39,663 bases of DNA from Zygophlyctis sp. KS116 (Eukaryota; Chytridiomycota), in NCBI GenBank assembly GCA_054661495.1, contig BAAFSQ010000078.1:1-39663 (forward strand), read 5' to 3'. Under the pieces are notes generated by a model. That model worked only from the letters and a program-made list of their open reading frames with translations. It was not told the origin of the DNA and did not search any database. The position numbers were made by a program, and so were the translations under genes. This document shows positions 1-11,553 of this stretch, in pieces (the first letter of the stretch is position 1; each line of letters starts with the position of its first letter).

Positions 1-1747
1 CGTTTGAATTCGTCTGATCATTAGTGGACTTTAATCCAATAAAATCGTCATACTTTCTAAATCTTGTCTCTAGATTTTGAGTCAGTTGAGATAGGCGGTC
101 TTCATTCATTGTTAATCGGCTCTTTTGGTAAGTATGAATTTTTATACCTCGAGTATAGACATGGTCTGAGTTAAAATATCCATTTGACGAACAATATGTT
201 GTAGGGAAGTAGCAATTTGATCCGGAATGGTTCGAACTTCTAGATGTTGCCTATGAGCTTCATTTTTGTTTGAAGTTTTTTCAGAAGAATTTGATATCTT
301 TAAATTATTTACAGCTTCTTCCATATCTTCGACGTGCTCCTAACATGATTATATCTAGTATTATCATACACTTCTACCAAAAATGGCACTTCCTATGTTA
401 ACTATTTCAGGGCTCGCCTTTCCAGAGGCTGCAGGACCCACTAGACCTGCTGCTATATTTTTCTTATTAGTCTCAAGACCTCTTGGACCATTTTTGATTG
501 GTGGCTCAACTGCTACAGAAGGTCTATTCCTTGCAGACTGTGGCACGGCATTTGCGATTTCTGTGTGCATGGCATGGGTTGAGTGCGCAAAGGCAGACTT
601 TGGAGCTATAAATATTAAATCTTGGGATTTACCTTTCTTTATTTCGTGGTGATTTTCATCCAGTTCATTAAAATTAGATTTCCAAACCATTACTTGAGAG
701 TCACTACCTCCCGTAGCAAAATAAGAACCATCAGGAGAAAATGTAGCAGCTGTAGTAGGTCCTTGTTTATGTCCATGAAGAGTATAAAAAATATGTCCTT
801 CTTTAAGATCCCAAATCTAATATATAAATTCCAAGTTAACTAACCTTGACTACACCATCCATTCCTGTACTTATCAACCACTCCCCAGCCAAACCTCCAA
901 ATGATATACTATTAACTCCACCCATTGGATTTTCACCGGAAGATGTAAGAGGCCCATGTGCATCACCATAATGCTGTATTAACTTGTGCGTTCTTAAATC
1001 GAAAAGTTTAATAGAACGATCCGTAGAAGCAGTTGCAATAATAGTACCGGCTGGATGAAAGGCAACACTTGTAACCATTCTATTTTTTATATGGTAAAAT
1101 GATTACCCTGTATGATCCCAATAAGTTTTAATGCACGACTTGGAACTTAAATCCCATAATTTAACAGTTTTATCATCTGATCCAGACACAATAAGCCTAG
1201 AATCTGGAGAAAACTTTGCTGATCTAACCCAATTCATATGACCAGCAAGAGTATACTGAAAGCGAGTCCTTGGTACTGCCCATAACTGATACTTTTAGAT
1301 TGAATTAAATTACTTTAATACTTTTATCATCTGAACAAGTGAGTAATGCTTCTCCATCTCTAGAGAACTGAACTTCACGAATTGTTGAAGTATGCCCTTT
1401 AAATACTGTAACGTCTCCCTTTACATTTGGAGTCCATAATCGGACAGTCTGGTCTCGTGAAGATGATGCCAATAAATGACCAGACGGTGAAAAATCAACA
1501 CTTGTAACTGGTGCCTATATGATTAAACATCAATATTCACCTTGTGCCCAACAAATCTAAAAGCTCGAAGTTGCGGTTTAAAATTCCAAATCATTACAGC
1601 GTTATCCATTGATGATGATGCTAGTTGGGACATTGAAGGCTTGAAAGAAAGACCGGTAACTACATCTTTATGCCCCCTAAAAGACCTTTCCAGAGTTGGA
1701 TCTTGTGCCTGTAAACAACTCTAGTATTAAAGTAATTTATATACCAT
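1..1747 (-). CDS. POC1: Centriolar WD40 protein POC1 (3' end off window)
   Basis: POC1 is a core centriole/basal-body protein. The spliced product (about 519 codons visible) begins near [17 protein letters not shown] and runs through seven WD40 blades with POC1-typical stretches ([42 protein letters not shown]). A low-complexity linker follows, then the C-terminal coiled-coil (Poc1) motif around positions 40-260. The last codon is cut by the left edge. Seven introns are inferred at 1721-1744, 1515-1540, 1286-1313, 1080-1106, 817-844, 340-369 and 122-147 (24-30 nt each). The first follows the ATG directly. An alternative acceptor 12 nt downstream would also keep frame. POC1 is conserved in organisms that build centrioles, so its presence implies a flagellated stage. 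Confidence 0.93.
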
Positions 1748-2094
1748 TTCCGATAGGTCAAAACGCGCTTAAACAACCATACTTGGTCTTGAAAGAGCAT
1801 AGTCTTGGCAACAATGGGATCATTCATACAGGGACTATTAAAGATCATTGTAAAAATTTAGAAAACAAGAATCTCAAGGAAATATTAAAATTATTAATGA
1901 TTTAGTGCATGCTAATTTTAAAATTAACCTTATGAAAAATCATGATTACCCTTGGCCAATTCTGATGTCAACAAATGAAGATAAATAGACTGGAGGATAA
2001 AGTCATGATGATATATAGGTTTAGAAATGCATATTTATTCGCCCCTTTACAATTGTGGGCTAATGATTGTAATTCCAAAACCATTCTGAACTTT
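1748..2094. other. Intergenic stretch with no supported gene
   Basis: This 347-bp gap lies upstream of POC1 and downstream of the coiled-coil membrane gene. On the plus strand a short open frame near 1843-1980 encodes about 40 residues. On the minus strand a 62-residue frame overlaps the POC1 start. Neither has a recognisable motif or a convincing splice partner. I see no tRNA-like or other RNA signal. It presumably holds the POC1 promoter. Confidence 0.4.
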
Positions 2095-2759
2095 TTAATT
2101 CCATTCAGGACTTAGAATCACACCTGCTACAACTACCATTGCAGCAGATGCACCGACTGCAGCACTTTTAAGCCAACTCCCTTTAAGTTTTTTTTGAGTT
2201 GTTTGAATTTCTTTAATCTGAAGAGATAAATCATGAACGGAAACTTCTAAATCTGTTAATTGACTTGTAAATGCATCTAAATGAGAGTCAACATCATCAG
2301 CAAACAGAGCTATTTCATCCCATTTTCTCTTTGTTCCCCTTTTAAGATCATCTAATCCCTTTTCAGATTCTTTTTTCCCGGCAGATAATACATCAATTTC
2401 TGAAGAACAAGAGTCAAGACGACTTTTAAGATTTGCAATAGATTGATTTGATTTCTTGATTTCATCTGAATTCGAAACCGTCAATTTATTGTTGGATTTT
2501 ATGACCGATTCCAATGATGAAAGCTGTAATACAGGAATCTTTAGAGATTCAATCTTTTTATCAATGGTCAAGAGTTTGGCTTCAATATCCTTATCAATAA
2601 TCGTCTAAAATTAAGATTATTAAACTACATCTTTCAATTTAGATCTCGATTTGAATGCCTCTAACCCATGTTTAGAATTGAGATATGCTGTTATTGGCAA
2701 TCCGGCAACTACTTTTAGCAATAATAAATACCAGAATCTTGACTGTCCGAATTTATCAT
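2095..2759 (-). CDS. Coiled-coil protein with C-terminal membrane segment
   Basis: I do not recognise a family. The product (about 205 aa) is a long charged helix-rich region, with heptad-like Leu/Ile spacing over most of its length, ending in a hydrophobic stretch (about AAVGASAAMVVVAGVIL) 5 residues before the stop. It could be a tail-anchored membrane protein. Introns are inferred at 2605-2628 (24 nt) and, less surely, 2709-2731 (23 nt), which connects the only suitable ATG at 2759. If that first intron is not used, the upstream frame encodes a second hydrophobic segment (FWYLLLLKVVAGLPITAYL) but has no ATG. It starts 25 bp from the divergent PIG-L gene. Confidence 0.6.
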
Positions 2760-2784
2760 CTGAGCGGAAATTTAAGATTTTAGA
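2760..2784. promoter_or_regulatory. 25-bp divergent spacer
   Basis: This is the whole interval between the inferred ATG of the coiled-coil membrane gene (minus) and the PIG-L ATG (plus). Any promoter elements must overlap the coding or leader sequence of the neighbour. It depends on the less certain start at 2759. Confidence 0.4.
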
Positions 2785-3514
2785 ATGTTATTTTGGATTT
2801 CTCTGACTATTCTCTTGATCGGCTTATACTTTTACCATATTGATCGTTTGCCGTTTGAGGTACCAGCCGGATCTGCAGTTTTACTAGTTATCGCTCATCC
2901 AGACGATGAAGCAATGTTCTTTGGCCCAACATTACGTGCTCTTTCTAAAAAGGGAATTCCAGTTCAAGTCTTGTGCCTTTCTAATGGTAATGCTGATGGT
3001 CTTGGAAAGATTAGAGAAAAGGAATTAGCGGCTAGTTTAACAACTCTTGGAATTTCCAATCATTACATCGTACATGATGAGTATTATTAGTATTAATTTT
3101 AGAGATATTAAAGACGGATTTCACTTATGGGATCCTGCAATTGTTGAAAACCATATTGATACTTTTTTGGGTAAATTCCCTTGTCATAGTATACTTACGT
3201 TTGATGATTATGGAGTTTCAGGACATCCAAATCATAAATCATTATATCATGGAACAAATTCTTTTCTAAATTCTAATCCAAATATTCATGGATGGTCTCT
3301 AGTTTCAACTTCAGTATTTAGAAAGTTTACTTTTTTTCTAGATATAATACCATCAGTCATGTCTCAAAATCCTCTAGTATTATCTACAGTACAAGATTAC
3401 TTTAGTATTAGATCTGCAATGAAAAATCATGCGAGTCAATTAGTATGGTATCGAATGATTTACATATTGTTTTCAAGATACATGTATATGAATGATTGGA
3501 AGAGAATCAACTAG
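2785..3514 (+). CDS. PIGL: N-acetylglucosaminyl-phosphatidylinositol de-N-acetylase (PIG-L)
   Basis: This enzyme removes the acetyl group from GlcNAc-PI, the second step of GPI-anchor synthesis on the ER. The 235-aa product has an N-terminal membrane segment (about residues 4-18), the zinc-binding/catalytic motif HPDDE at residues 38-42, and the conserved second motif FDDYGVSGHPNH. Family length is about 250 aa. One 22-nt intron at 3081-3102 is needed to join HDE to DIKDGFHLWDP, and it is among the shortest in the window. The stop codon overlaps the 3' end of the convergent CRIPT gene by 8 bp. A GPI pathway fits the GPI-type surface protein at 37468-38169. Confidence 0.93.
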
Positions 3515-3824
3515 TACTTTGTCTGTACATGGAAGTATCAATTTGCTTTTCACCACAAATTGCACAAACTCCTTTTTTGTAAGCGCATGATTGACAGACT
3601 GTAGCATTTGTTTGATGAATTTGACTAGAACAAAATTTACACTTCTTTCCGTACGGAACAAACTTTGATTTTCCTTTTAGAGCTTTATTCTCATTGATTT
3701 TCCTTCCTTGAGATCCAGAGGTTGAATTTCTAGATCCGTCTCTCCAAATATCAGGAGTAATTAGAGTTCCTATACTTAGTATTAGACAAATACCCAATTT
3801 CTTTTCACATTTCTTGCACACCAT
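3507..3824 (-). CDS. CRIPT: Cysteine-rich PDZ-binding protein homologue CRIPT
   Basis: CRIPT is a small zinc-binding protein conserved across eukaryotes and linked to the minor spliceosome and to PDZ scaffolds. The 97-aa product (human 101 aa) begins MVCKKCEKKLG, continues LITPDIWRDG, and ends with closely spaced CxxC pairs (CKFC, CQSC, CAIC) and YRQSTS. A 24-nt intron at 3770-3793 is a multiple of three without a stop, so unspliced RNA would add eight residues after KKLG. I chose the start at 3824 because it matches the family N-terminus. The frame stays open upstream to 4055 through the heptamer repeat, giving a theoretical 77-residue extension that CRIPT proteins lack. Confidence 0.92.
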   Translation of the reverse strand: MVCKKCEKKLGICLILSIGTLITPDIWRDGSRNSTSGSQGRKINENKALKGKSKFVPYGKKCKFCSSQIHQTNATVCQSCAYKKGVCAICGEKQIDTSMYRQSTS

Positions 3825-3865
3825 TTGCTGTAATATTTTAGGTTCTTGTCGAGGTTTCTTATCAG

Positions 3866-3998
3866 TTGTCCATGGTCCGCTGTCCGCTGTCTGTTGTCCG
3901 CTGTCTGTTGTCCGCTGTCCATTGTCCCTGGTCTGTTGTCCGTGGTCTGTTGTCCGTGGTCTGTTGTCCGCTGTCCATTGTCCATTGTCCGTGGTCAG
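3866..3998. repeat. Heptanucleotide tandem array (19 units)
   Basis: On the plus strand 19 consecutive 7-bp units run without a gap or length change. Units are variants of TTGTCCG (TTGTCCA, CTGTCCG, CTGTCTG, TGGTCTG, TGGTCCG). Positions GTC are nearly invariant and positions 1, 2, 6 and 7 vary. The array sits 41 bp upstream of the CRIPT start, in the 258 bp between CRIPT and the next minus-strand gene, so it lies in the CRIPT promoter or leader. Seven-base periodicity distinguishes it from a coding repeat, although one minus-strand frame is open through it. Confidence 0.95.
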
Positions 3999-4082
3999 TA
4001 AGTAGTGGACACTAGGAAAAAATAAATTTAACACAAAACTATATTTTATCGACATTTACTCTTGAATTGAATCATCTACTAT

Positions 4083-4460
4083 TTATAAACCAAGATTACC
4101 TAGAATATTTGCAAATTTATTGTATAATTCACATAATTCAAATATTTTGTCTTGTAGTCTGAAAGAATATTGAGAAATTTCATCATCCAATTTCATGTTT
4201 TTTATTTTTTCCAAATTGACTAGAAACTCATTTATAGTTTTTTGAGTCTGAAATTTGGCTGTTGGGATTTGAATTGGTTCTTTTACAGAATTAGAAGGAC
4301 CGCTCTTGTTTTTCATTGATTCAAGAATTAATGCTGCATGCTCTGATAAGAGATTCTCTAGAGATTTTTTGGGTTTCTTGAGTTTCTTTGTCATATCGCG
4401 ATTTATAAACTGATGGTGTGTTCTAGATGTACGTGTGTCGACTTTACAATCTGTGGCCAA
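4083..4460 (-). CDS. Hypothetical small helical protein
   Basis: I do not recognise this gene. The 125-aa product is basic near the N-terminus (MTKKLKKPKKS at residue 23, a plausible alternative start). It has a Pro-containing linker (EPIQIPTAKF), then a helix-rich C-terminal half (INEFLVNLEKIKNMKLDDE and following) of the sort seen in small subunits of multiprotein complexes. There is no signal peptide or membrane segment. It is divergent from nitronate monooxygenase, with 137 bp between the starts. Protein-like composition and sole occupancy of the interval support it being real. Confidence 0.55.
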   Translation of the reverse strand: MATDCKVDTRTSRTHHQFINRDMTKKLKKPKKSLENLLSEHAALILESMKNKSGPSNSVKEPIQIPTAKFQTQKTINEFLVNLEKIKNMKLDDEISQYSFRLQDKIFELCELYNKFANILGNLGL

Positions 4461-4594
4461 TGATGTTTTTTTTGATTTTTACAAGTAATAACTTGGGAAT
4501 GGATCGATCGGTACATGATGGTACATGTTGGATTGATATCTAGAATAGTAAGTGGTAAATTCAAGTGTCGGACAAGATGAGTTTAATTTTCTGA

Positions 4595-5666
<1,072 letters not shown>

Positions 5667-5679
5667 AATTACAATACTT

Positions 5680-7810
5680 TCATCTAGCAGAAGTAGACAT
5701 GGTAGCTCTTTCAGAGAAAAGTTTTTGAATAGAATCCATTACTGTTATGTCTTCAATTGTGGGAGGTATCATTACTTTCTCTTGATTCACTACATTTCGA
5801 AGTGATTTCCTCAATATCTTTCCCGATCGAGTTTTTGGAAGTTTGGAAACAAAATGAATTTCAGAACTTCTTATAGTTGCTATAGGCCCAATATCCTGCC
5901 GGATTTTTGCAACAATTTCGCTGCTCAATTGTTTGAATTGGTTCAATTGTTTGAATTGATCACATCCGATCGTGTTTTTAACCACAATAAAGCACAAAGG
6001 CCTTTCTCCTTTGATATCGTCTTTAATTCCAATCACACAACACTCAGCTACACTTGAATGTGAGGATATACATGCTTCCATAGTACCTGTACTCAGACGA
6101 TGCCCTGCTACGTTTATTACATCGTCTACCCGTCCCATTACTGAAACAAATCCATCAGAATCTACAAATCCAGCATCTGCAGTGTCATAAAGTCCAGGAA
6201 ATCGTTCATAATATGCGCTAGATATTCTTGAGCGATTTTCATCGTCTGATAAGGATCTAAAAGCACCAGGCGCTAATGGTAATTTCAAAACAAGATTTCC
6301 AAGGACGTTTTCAGGAGCAGGGATCCATTTAATGTTCTCAACATCATTTTCTTCATGATGTTTATCTGGCATCAAAACCTGTAAATTAGACCCTGGGATA
6401 GGCAATCCACACGATCCAACCTTTGATGATGGAAAAATAGGGGTATTTCGGTCCTCCACATCTAGATATCGCTTCAGTCCTATAGCCGTACCTGTAGTTG
6501 GCCATCCCATCTGAAACTTTAGTTAAACTTAATTATACCTCTGTGCTCCACCAATGGTCTAAAACTTCAACATGCTTTCCGCCTGTAAATTTATGCATCA
6601 TTTTTTGGCACCAATTAATAGAGTCTGGATCACATCTCTCTCCCGCCAAAAAAACTGATTCCAAAACATTTGAATACCCATGTTTTGAAACCAATAATCC
6701 ATCAGGATCTTCTTTTTTAATAGCTCTCAAAGCAGTTGGAGCACAGAAAAATGTTTTAACATTATGTTGTGCCATGACTCGGAAAAATACAGACGAGTCA
6801 GGCTGTCCAACAGGCTTCCCTTCAAAAAGAATTGTGGTAGCACCCCGGATTAGAGGTCCATATACGATAAAACTATGACCAACAACCCATCCTACATCAC
6901 TTGCAGACCAAATTGTATCCCCCTTATCTATATCATACACATTTTTAGTGGCCCAAGACAATCCAACTGCATAAGGACCAGTTTGTCTTACAATACCTTT
7001 TGGTATTCCTGTTGAGCCTGAAGTATGTAAGATATACAGAGGGTGATTATTTTTAACCATTGTGCAGTGAGATCCAGGATGCTCCAAGCTAGAATCTCTT
7101 AAAAGACCATGCTCCTTTTTATAATTCTTTTCTTCTGCTTGCCACTGACGAAAATCTTTGAAATTTAAACTTGATTCTTTTCCAAACCTTTCCAAATCTC
7201 TATCAAAAACCAATGTGAAACTTGGCTTATAGGAAGATAATTCAATTGCATTATTTACCAATTGAAGATAATCAATCTGCTTTCCAATTTCTAAGCCATA
7301 ACTTGCAGTTAAAATCACGTCCGAACGACTATCCTGTAATCGAATAGCTAATTCCGGAGCGGCAAACCCTCCAAACACTACAACATGAGTTGCGCCTATT
7401 CTAGCACATGCAAGCATTGCAATAACCGCTTGAGGTATCGCTGGTATATAAATCAATACTTTTGATGATGATGATATTCCATTACTCCGTAGATACCCCC
7501 CCAACAGTTTAACTGATTCCAGCAATTTTTCAAATGACAGCTTAGTAATTGAATTTGTAGCAGGAGAATCATGAATAAGAGCGATCTTCTTACCCAATCC
7601 ATTTTCTACATGTCGATCTAATGCATTATATGCCATATTAATCTCTGCTCCTGCAAACCATTCATCCTTTTCACGGGAATATACTTGATCAAACGGCGTA
7701 TTCCAATTGATTTCCTTGGCTGCTGATCCCCAGAATTCAAGCGGTTTAGAAAGACTAGCAGCATGAAGAGTCTTTTGCAAATCAAACAACTTGTGATATC
7801 TTTTAATCAT
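5680..7810 (-). CDS. ACSS3: ACSS3-like short-chain acyl-CoA synthetase
   Basis: Activates a short-chain acid (acetate or propionate) to its CoA ester through an acyl-adenylate. The 700-aa product has the ACS N-terminal region (EFWGSAAKEINW), RIGATHVVVFGGFA, the nucleotide loop HTSGSTGIPKG near residue 265, DHWWSTE...GWP across the single 28-nt intron (6511-6538), and the C-terminal catalytic-lysine motif TRSGKILRK. It resembles ACSS3 (FNxxYNxLDRHV-type region: MAYNALDRHVENG) more than classical ACS. The basic N-terminus could be a mitochondrial presequence. An 18-bp in-frame tandem duplication (5926-5961) gives QFKQLN QFKQLS in the C-terminal domain. It is convergent with the preceding flavoprotein and divergent from the next gene with 58 bp between starts. 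Confidence 0.92.
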
Positions 7811-7868
7811 TCCTAAACTTTGTATCGTAGGGCAGTTGCAGTTAATTAAAAGTCGCCTCCGACTGTAA

Positions 7869-9568
7869 ATGATATCCTCAGCATCTCAACTGAAATCCCC
7901 AAAAATGAATGCATCACTTGCAGACTCATTGGGGATCCCTGTAAATGAATCGTTAAAGACCAAAATCCCACTGCGACAAATTGTACAATTTGCCGAACGT
8001 CTACAAGCTCAAAATTTGGAAGTAATAATGTTTATTCTTAATGATCAAGGGGAAAGCCGAGCTTCAAAAATTGAAGGAAGAGAATATTATATTAAAAAAT
8101 CAATGTAAAGACTATAATGCGGTAAGATTGGATTACGTGTAATCTGATAAGATGAAGGCAGAAATTGACCAACTGCATAAAAAATTAAGAGAATTTGAAG
8201 ATCTCAAGGCTGCGATTCAAATAGTAATTATTTTTGGTTGATCTATAGTTGAAATCAGAAAAGATTTCACTTCAAGAGACTGTGGATGTCATGGCTATTC
8301 AGTTAAATTATATGCCTATTGTATACTTTACAGATTTTGATTATTTAGCTTCAACATGAACTTAAATGCGAAGGAGAAGAAAATCAGTTGCTAGGGAGTA
8401 AAATTGATGATATGAAATTGGTATGTTGTATTCTTGTCATGAAAAAGATGAATCAAAAGTTACAGGACCGTGTAAAAGAGATGGAAGATTCTGCGAATGC
8501 GTTTGATGTTCGGCTTGATGGACAACTCCGGACTGTAAATAGGCTTTCAAAAGAAAACGCTGAATTAAAAAAGATTAATGAAGATTTGGGAACGAAATTG
8601 GAATTGGTATAAAGTCTAGTTTAATGTATTCTAGTTTTTAAATGATCAGCTAATCAAGGATCTTGGATACGAAGATATAGAAAAGCTTTTAAAAAAAGCT
8701 GCTCTCTTGAAAGATGTAGATCAAGAACATATATTATTTGAGAAAAAATTACTTCAACAGCTGGACAAGTTGAAAAAGGAAAACAGGAACCTGCTCACAG
8801 AAAAGATTAAGTTGGAATCAGATTTTTGGGGGAAAGACTATGAAGCATCTAGTAATGTCAAATTACTAGAGAGTGATTTATTAAAGGTGATTAGCTTAAA
8901 GATTAAGGAATCAGACTAAAAAATCATTAACTGGACTTCAATCGGATTTGGACAGTAAGTCAGAAACAATTGAAAATCTACAAATCGAGCGAAATGAGGT
9001 AAATCTGGCGTAAATAATTTTGTAGTTGAGACAAATTAAGGAGTCACTAAACAATCAAGTTTTCTCTAAATCTTGCATGATCGAGAAGATGCGCGAATCA
9101 CTTTTGAAGCTCAAGGAGAGAATAGAAAGGGATGTAATTGAACTGTCATCGATTACAAAGAATCTTTCTATCCCGGATATACCAGCTTATATTTTCAAAA
9201 ACTCTACATCAGTTCAAACATTATTTGAGGAAACAGAGACACCTGACGTCTCAAAATACCAAGAAAAAATAATGGATTTAGAAACCGAGGTCACTGCACT
9301 TTCTCTTTATGTAACAAAAATGGTATCCAGAGTAGCTGGTAACCAGAATCTACAATCAGCATTGTTTTTTGACAAGCAAAATCAGGATCTTTCGCCACCA
9401 TCGCCGGCCGAGACTGCGGATACACCTGAAGGATCTAATTCCCCCAAATCTTTTTCAAACAAGGAATTAAGTTTGGCTGATTCTAAACGTCAGCAAATCC
9501 TTAAAGGTACTACCGAATGGATCAGAGGACTAACACTGTTTAATGCAGCCCAAACAAATCCTTCCTAG
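7869..9568 (+). CDS. Nine-exon coiled-coil protein
   Basis: No family recognised. Splicing eight introns (8022-8049, 8122-8151, 8224-8248, 8321-8348, 8421-8447, 8607-8634, 8887-8914, 8999-9025; 25-30 nt) gives a continuous 492-aa frame. Residues from about 45 to 400 are predominantly charged heptad-type helix (for example LKEENIILKNQ, LLQQLDKLKKENRNLL). A Ser/Pro-rich tail follows (SPPSPAETADTPEGS). Composition resembles cytoskeletal or centrosomal scaffolds, but that is only a class resemblance. Every exon joins in frame with the heptad character preserved, which supports the model. Confidence 0.7.
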
Positions 9569-9629
9569 CATAAAACTTTCAAATGTTTTTTATGAAATAT
9601 TATTTTTTAAATGCTTATTATTAACTGAT

Positions 9630-10283
9630 TTAATCCATCAAATACAATACCGGATGAGAGTTTTCCATGTAATCTTTTCCTCCACTTAACCACTGTCCCC
9701 ATTTTACTCTTGGAGTAACTTTGTCCAACTGTCTTTCATTCTTTTCCATACCCATTACAGCCACATGCCTTGTTCCTTTTATCCCAAAATCTATTCTTCC
9801 ATCTCTAGCTGAAACTATTACATCTTTCAACTTCATCCTTGAACCATCTGTTCTGTTATAGACTCGAATCCGTGAATCCTCCCAATTCCGTTCTTCATCT
9901 TCATCATCAACTGTCCAGCAAGGAATATAATCAATTTCTAAAAATATAGAGGCGGCAACTCTATGATGCCCATCCAAGATAACCCGTGGGGCTGATAGAG
10001 TTATAACGGGAATTGGCACTAATTCATAAAGCGGTAGAGTTTGTAAATGTTCAATCAAGTTTTGTAAATGAGGGGCAGATGTATGTTCATGCGGAATCAG
10101 TTTTTTGGGATCAACCCAACGAATTTGAGGATGCGGTAATTCCTCAAATGGATCCTTAAATTACATTAAAACAAATACCTGAATTAGATCTCCATAACTA
10201 GCAAGTAAACCGACTTTAGTTCCATCTTGAATAATCAATGGCAATCGGCATAGAATGTAGAGAATTAAAATATAGTGGTTCAT
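9630..10283 (-). CDS. ParB-like (ParB/sulfiredoxin superfamily) domain protein
   Basis: The 209-aa product carries the ParB/sulfiredoxin-type motif VILDGHHRVAASIFL, preceded by LVPIPVITL and an upstream WVDPKKLIPHEH segment. These regions bind nucleotide in bacterial ParB and eukaryotic sulfiredoxin. The sulfiredoxin active-site Cys context (FGGCHR) is absent, so this is not sulfiredoxin itself. One 24-nt intron lies at 10155-10178. The ATG at 10283 is only 5 bp downstream of the stop of the phosphatase gene on the same strand. The first about 20 residues are hydrophobic (YILILYILCRLPLII), which could be a membrane anchor or part of the fold. The biochemical role is unknown. Confidence 0.7.
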
Positions 10284-10288
10284 AAATC

Positions 10289-11545
10289 CTAGAAATTTAT
10301 TAGATTTTCCAAGGCTTTGCGTGCTGTGGAAACTGAGCATTGATCTTGTCCGAAACAGACTGTTAAATTCAAAATCTGTCCATTATAAATCATTCTTAAA
10401 ATAGTTGATTCATCATTCTTTGAATCTCTAACCCATGTTTCAATCATCAATGAAGAAATATAAGGAGGCCAAAACTGATGATGAGTAGAAAATATTGATA
10501 ACAAAGACATTAAATTTGTATCATGTACAGAGTAAAATCTAATAGGATATTCAGAATGCATTGAATTATCCAATATCTCTTTGAGAATTTCAGACATTCT
10601 TAATCTAGTTTCTTCAATTCTCGATGAATTAAATTCAAATATTGACCACCATTCTGCCATTTTATAGACTTGAGTCTTTTTTTCTAGAGATACGCATTCA
10701 TGAGTTCCACAGATACCAGATTGTCCATGGCACTCTCGACATCTAAATTGATCAAAGTAATGATTAATTCCTAAATCACTGTTTGTAATTCTATCTAGTT
10801 CTAATTTTAGAACTTGAGATGTTTTTATATAGTCTGTGTATTGTGTTGATTTTGAACGTGCAGAGTCATAAATGTGTGCATATCTATCATTTTTACCATT
10901 ATGACGATCAAATCTTAAATGCAGAGAATCAACCAATGCAGGCCTAACATGAATAGGAATATCATCTGATGAATTTGGGAAGAATCCTTGTAAGACATAT
11001 TTAGCAGTTTCAATAGTCCGAGGTACATCAGTTGAGCGTACAAATACTTTATCTATAGAAAGAGATTGATTGTCTTTACTAAAAATGTTTCTATATATTT
11101 TAGCCAATTCCTTTCCCAAAGTTTGAGACTGTTTGCGGCCTAATGATGTGAGTTGACCAAAGTTGCAGCTTCCTGCCCACATTCTTGAGCCGTGGGGAAT
11201 TGAGATTTTAATCCGTGATTTACTATATGACTCTGCCGTTTCATCTGCGCATTGATAAATTCCACTATCGCTTACAAGAGAGTGAATGGGTGTCCGATCA
11301 CCATGCCGATGGAATATCTGAACGGATTGAAGTTTTGCTTGAGGAATCTATTATAAGACTATATTTTGTACAGTTGAATAAGTAGTTTCACTTGGCATAT
11401 CTGCCTGGCAATAATTATAACCATCTGTTGAGGGAAGAATTATATCATTCCATGGGTGGACCTCATAGTGTCTCCAATGACTTTGCAAATGGATGAATAC
11501 AAGACAAATAAAATGAATTATCTGTTTACCCGTTAAAGTAGTCAT
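10289..11545 (-). CDS. Secreted histidine acid phosphatase (ACP2/PXYLP1-like)
   Basis: Histidine phosphatases hydrolyse phosphomonoesters through a phospho-histidine. The 410-aa product has the active-site loop RHGDRTP, which appears only after the 24-nt intron at 11348-11371 is removed. It also has a conserved LTSLGRKQSQTLGKEL helix, an RSTDVPRTIETA motif, and the distal proton-donor motif VHDTNL. An N-terminal hydrophobic stretch (about residues 8-22) looks like a signal peptide, so the lysosome/vacuole, secretory pathway or cell surface is likely. Paired cysteines (CRECHGQSGICGTHEC) suggest disulfides. The start is 8 bp after the CFAP47 stop and the stop is 5 bp before the ParB-like start. 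Confidence 0.88.
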
Positions 11546-11553
11546 TTACTTTA

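Noticed and set aside
383-652. Plus-strand 89-residue open frame inside POC1
   Set aside because: It is antisense to the conserved POC1 linker and has no recognisable feature.
9026-9568. The last coiled-coil exon as a separate gene
   Set aside because: All eight small introns upstream join in phase to a single 492-aa coiled-coil protein, and there is no ATG context of its own.
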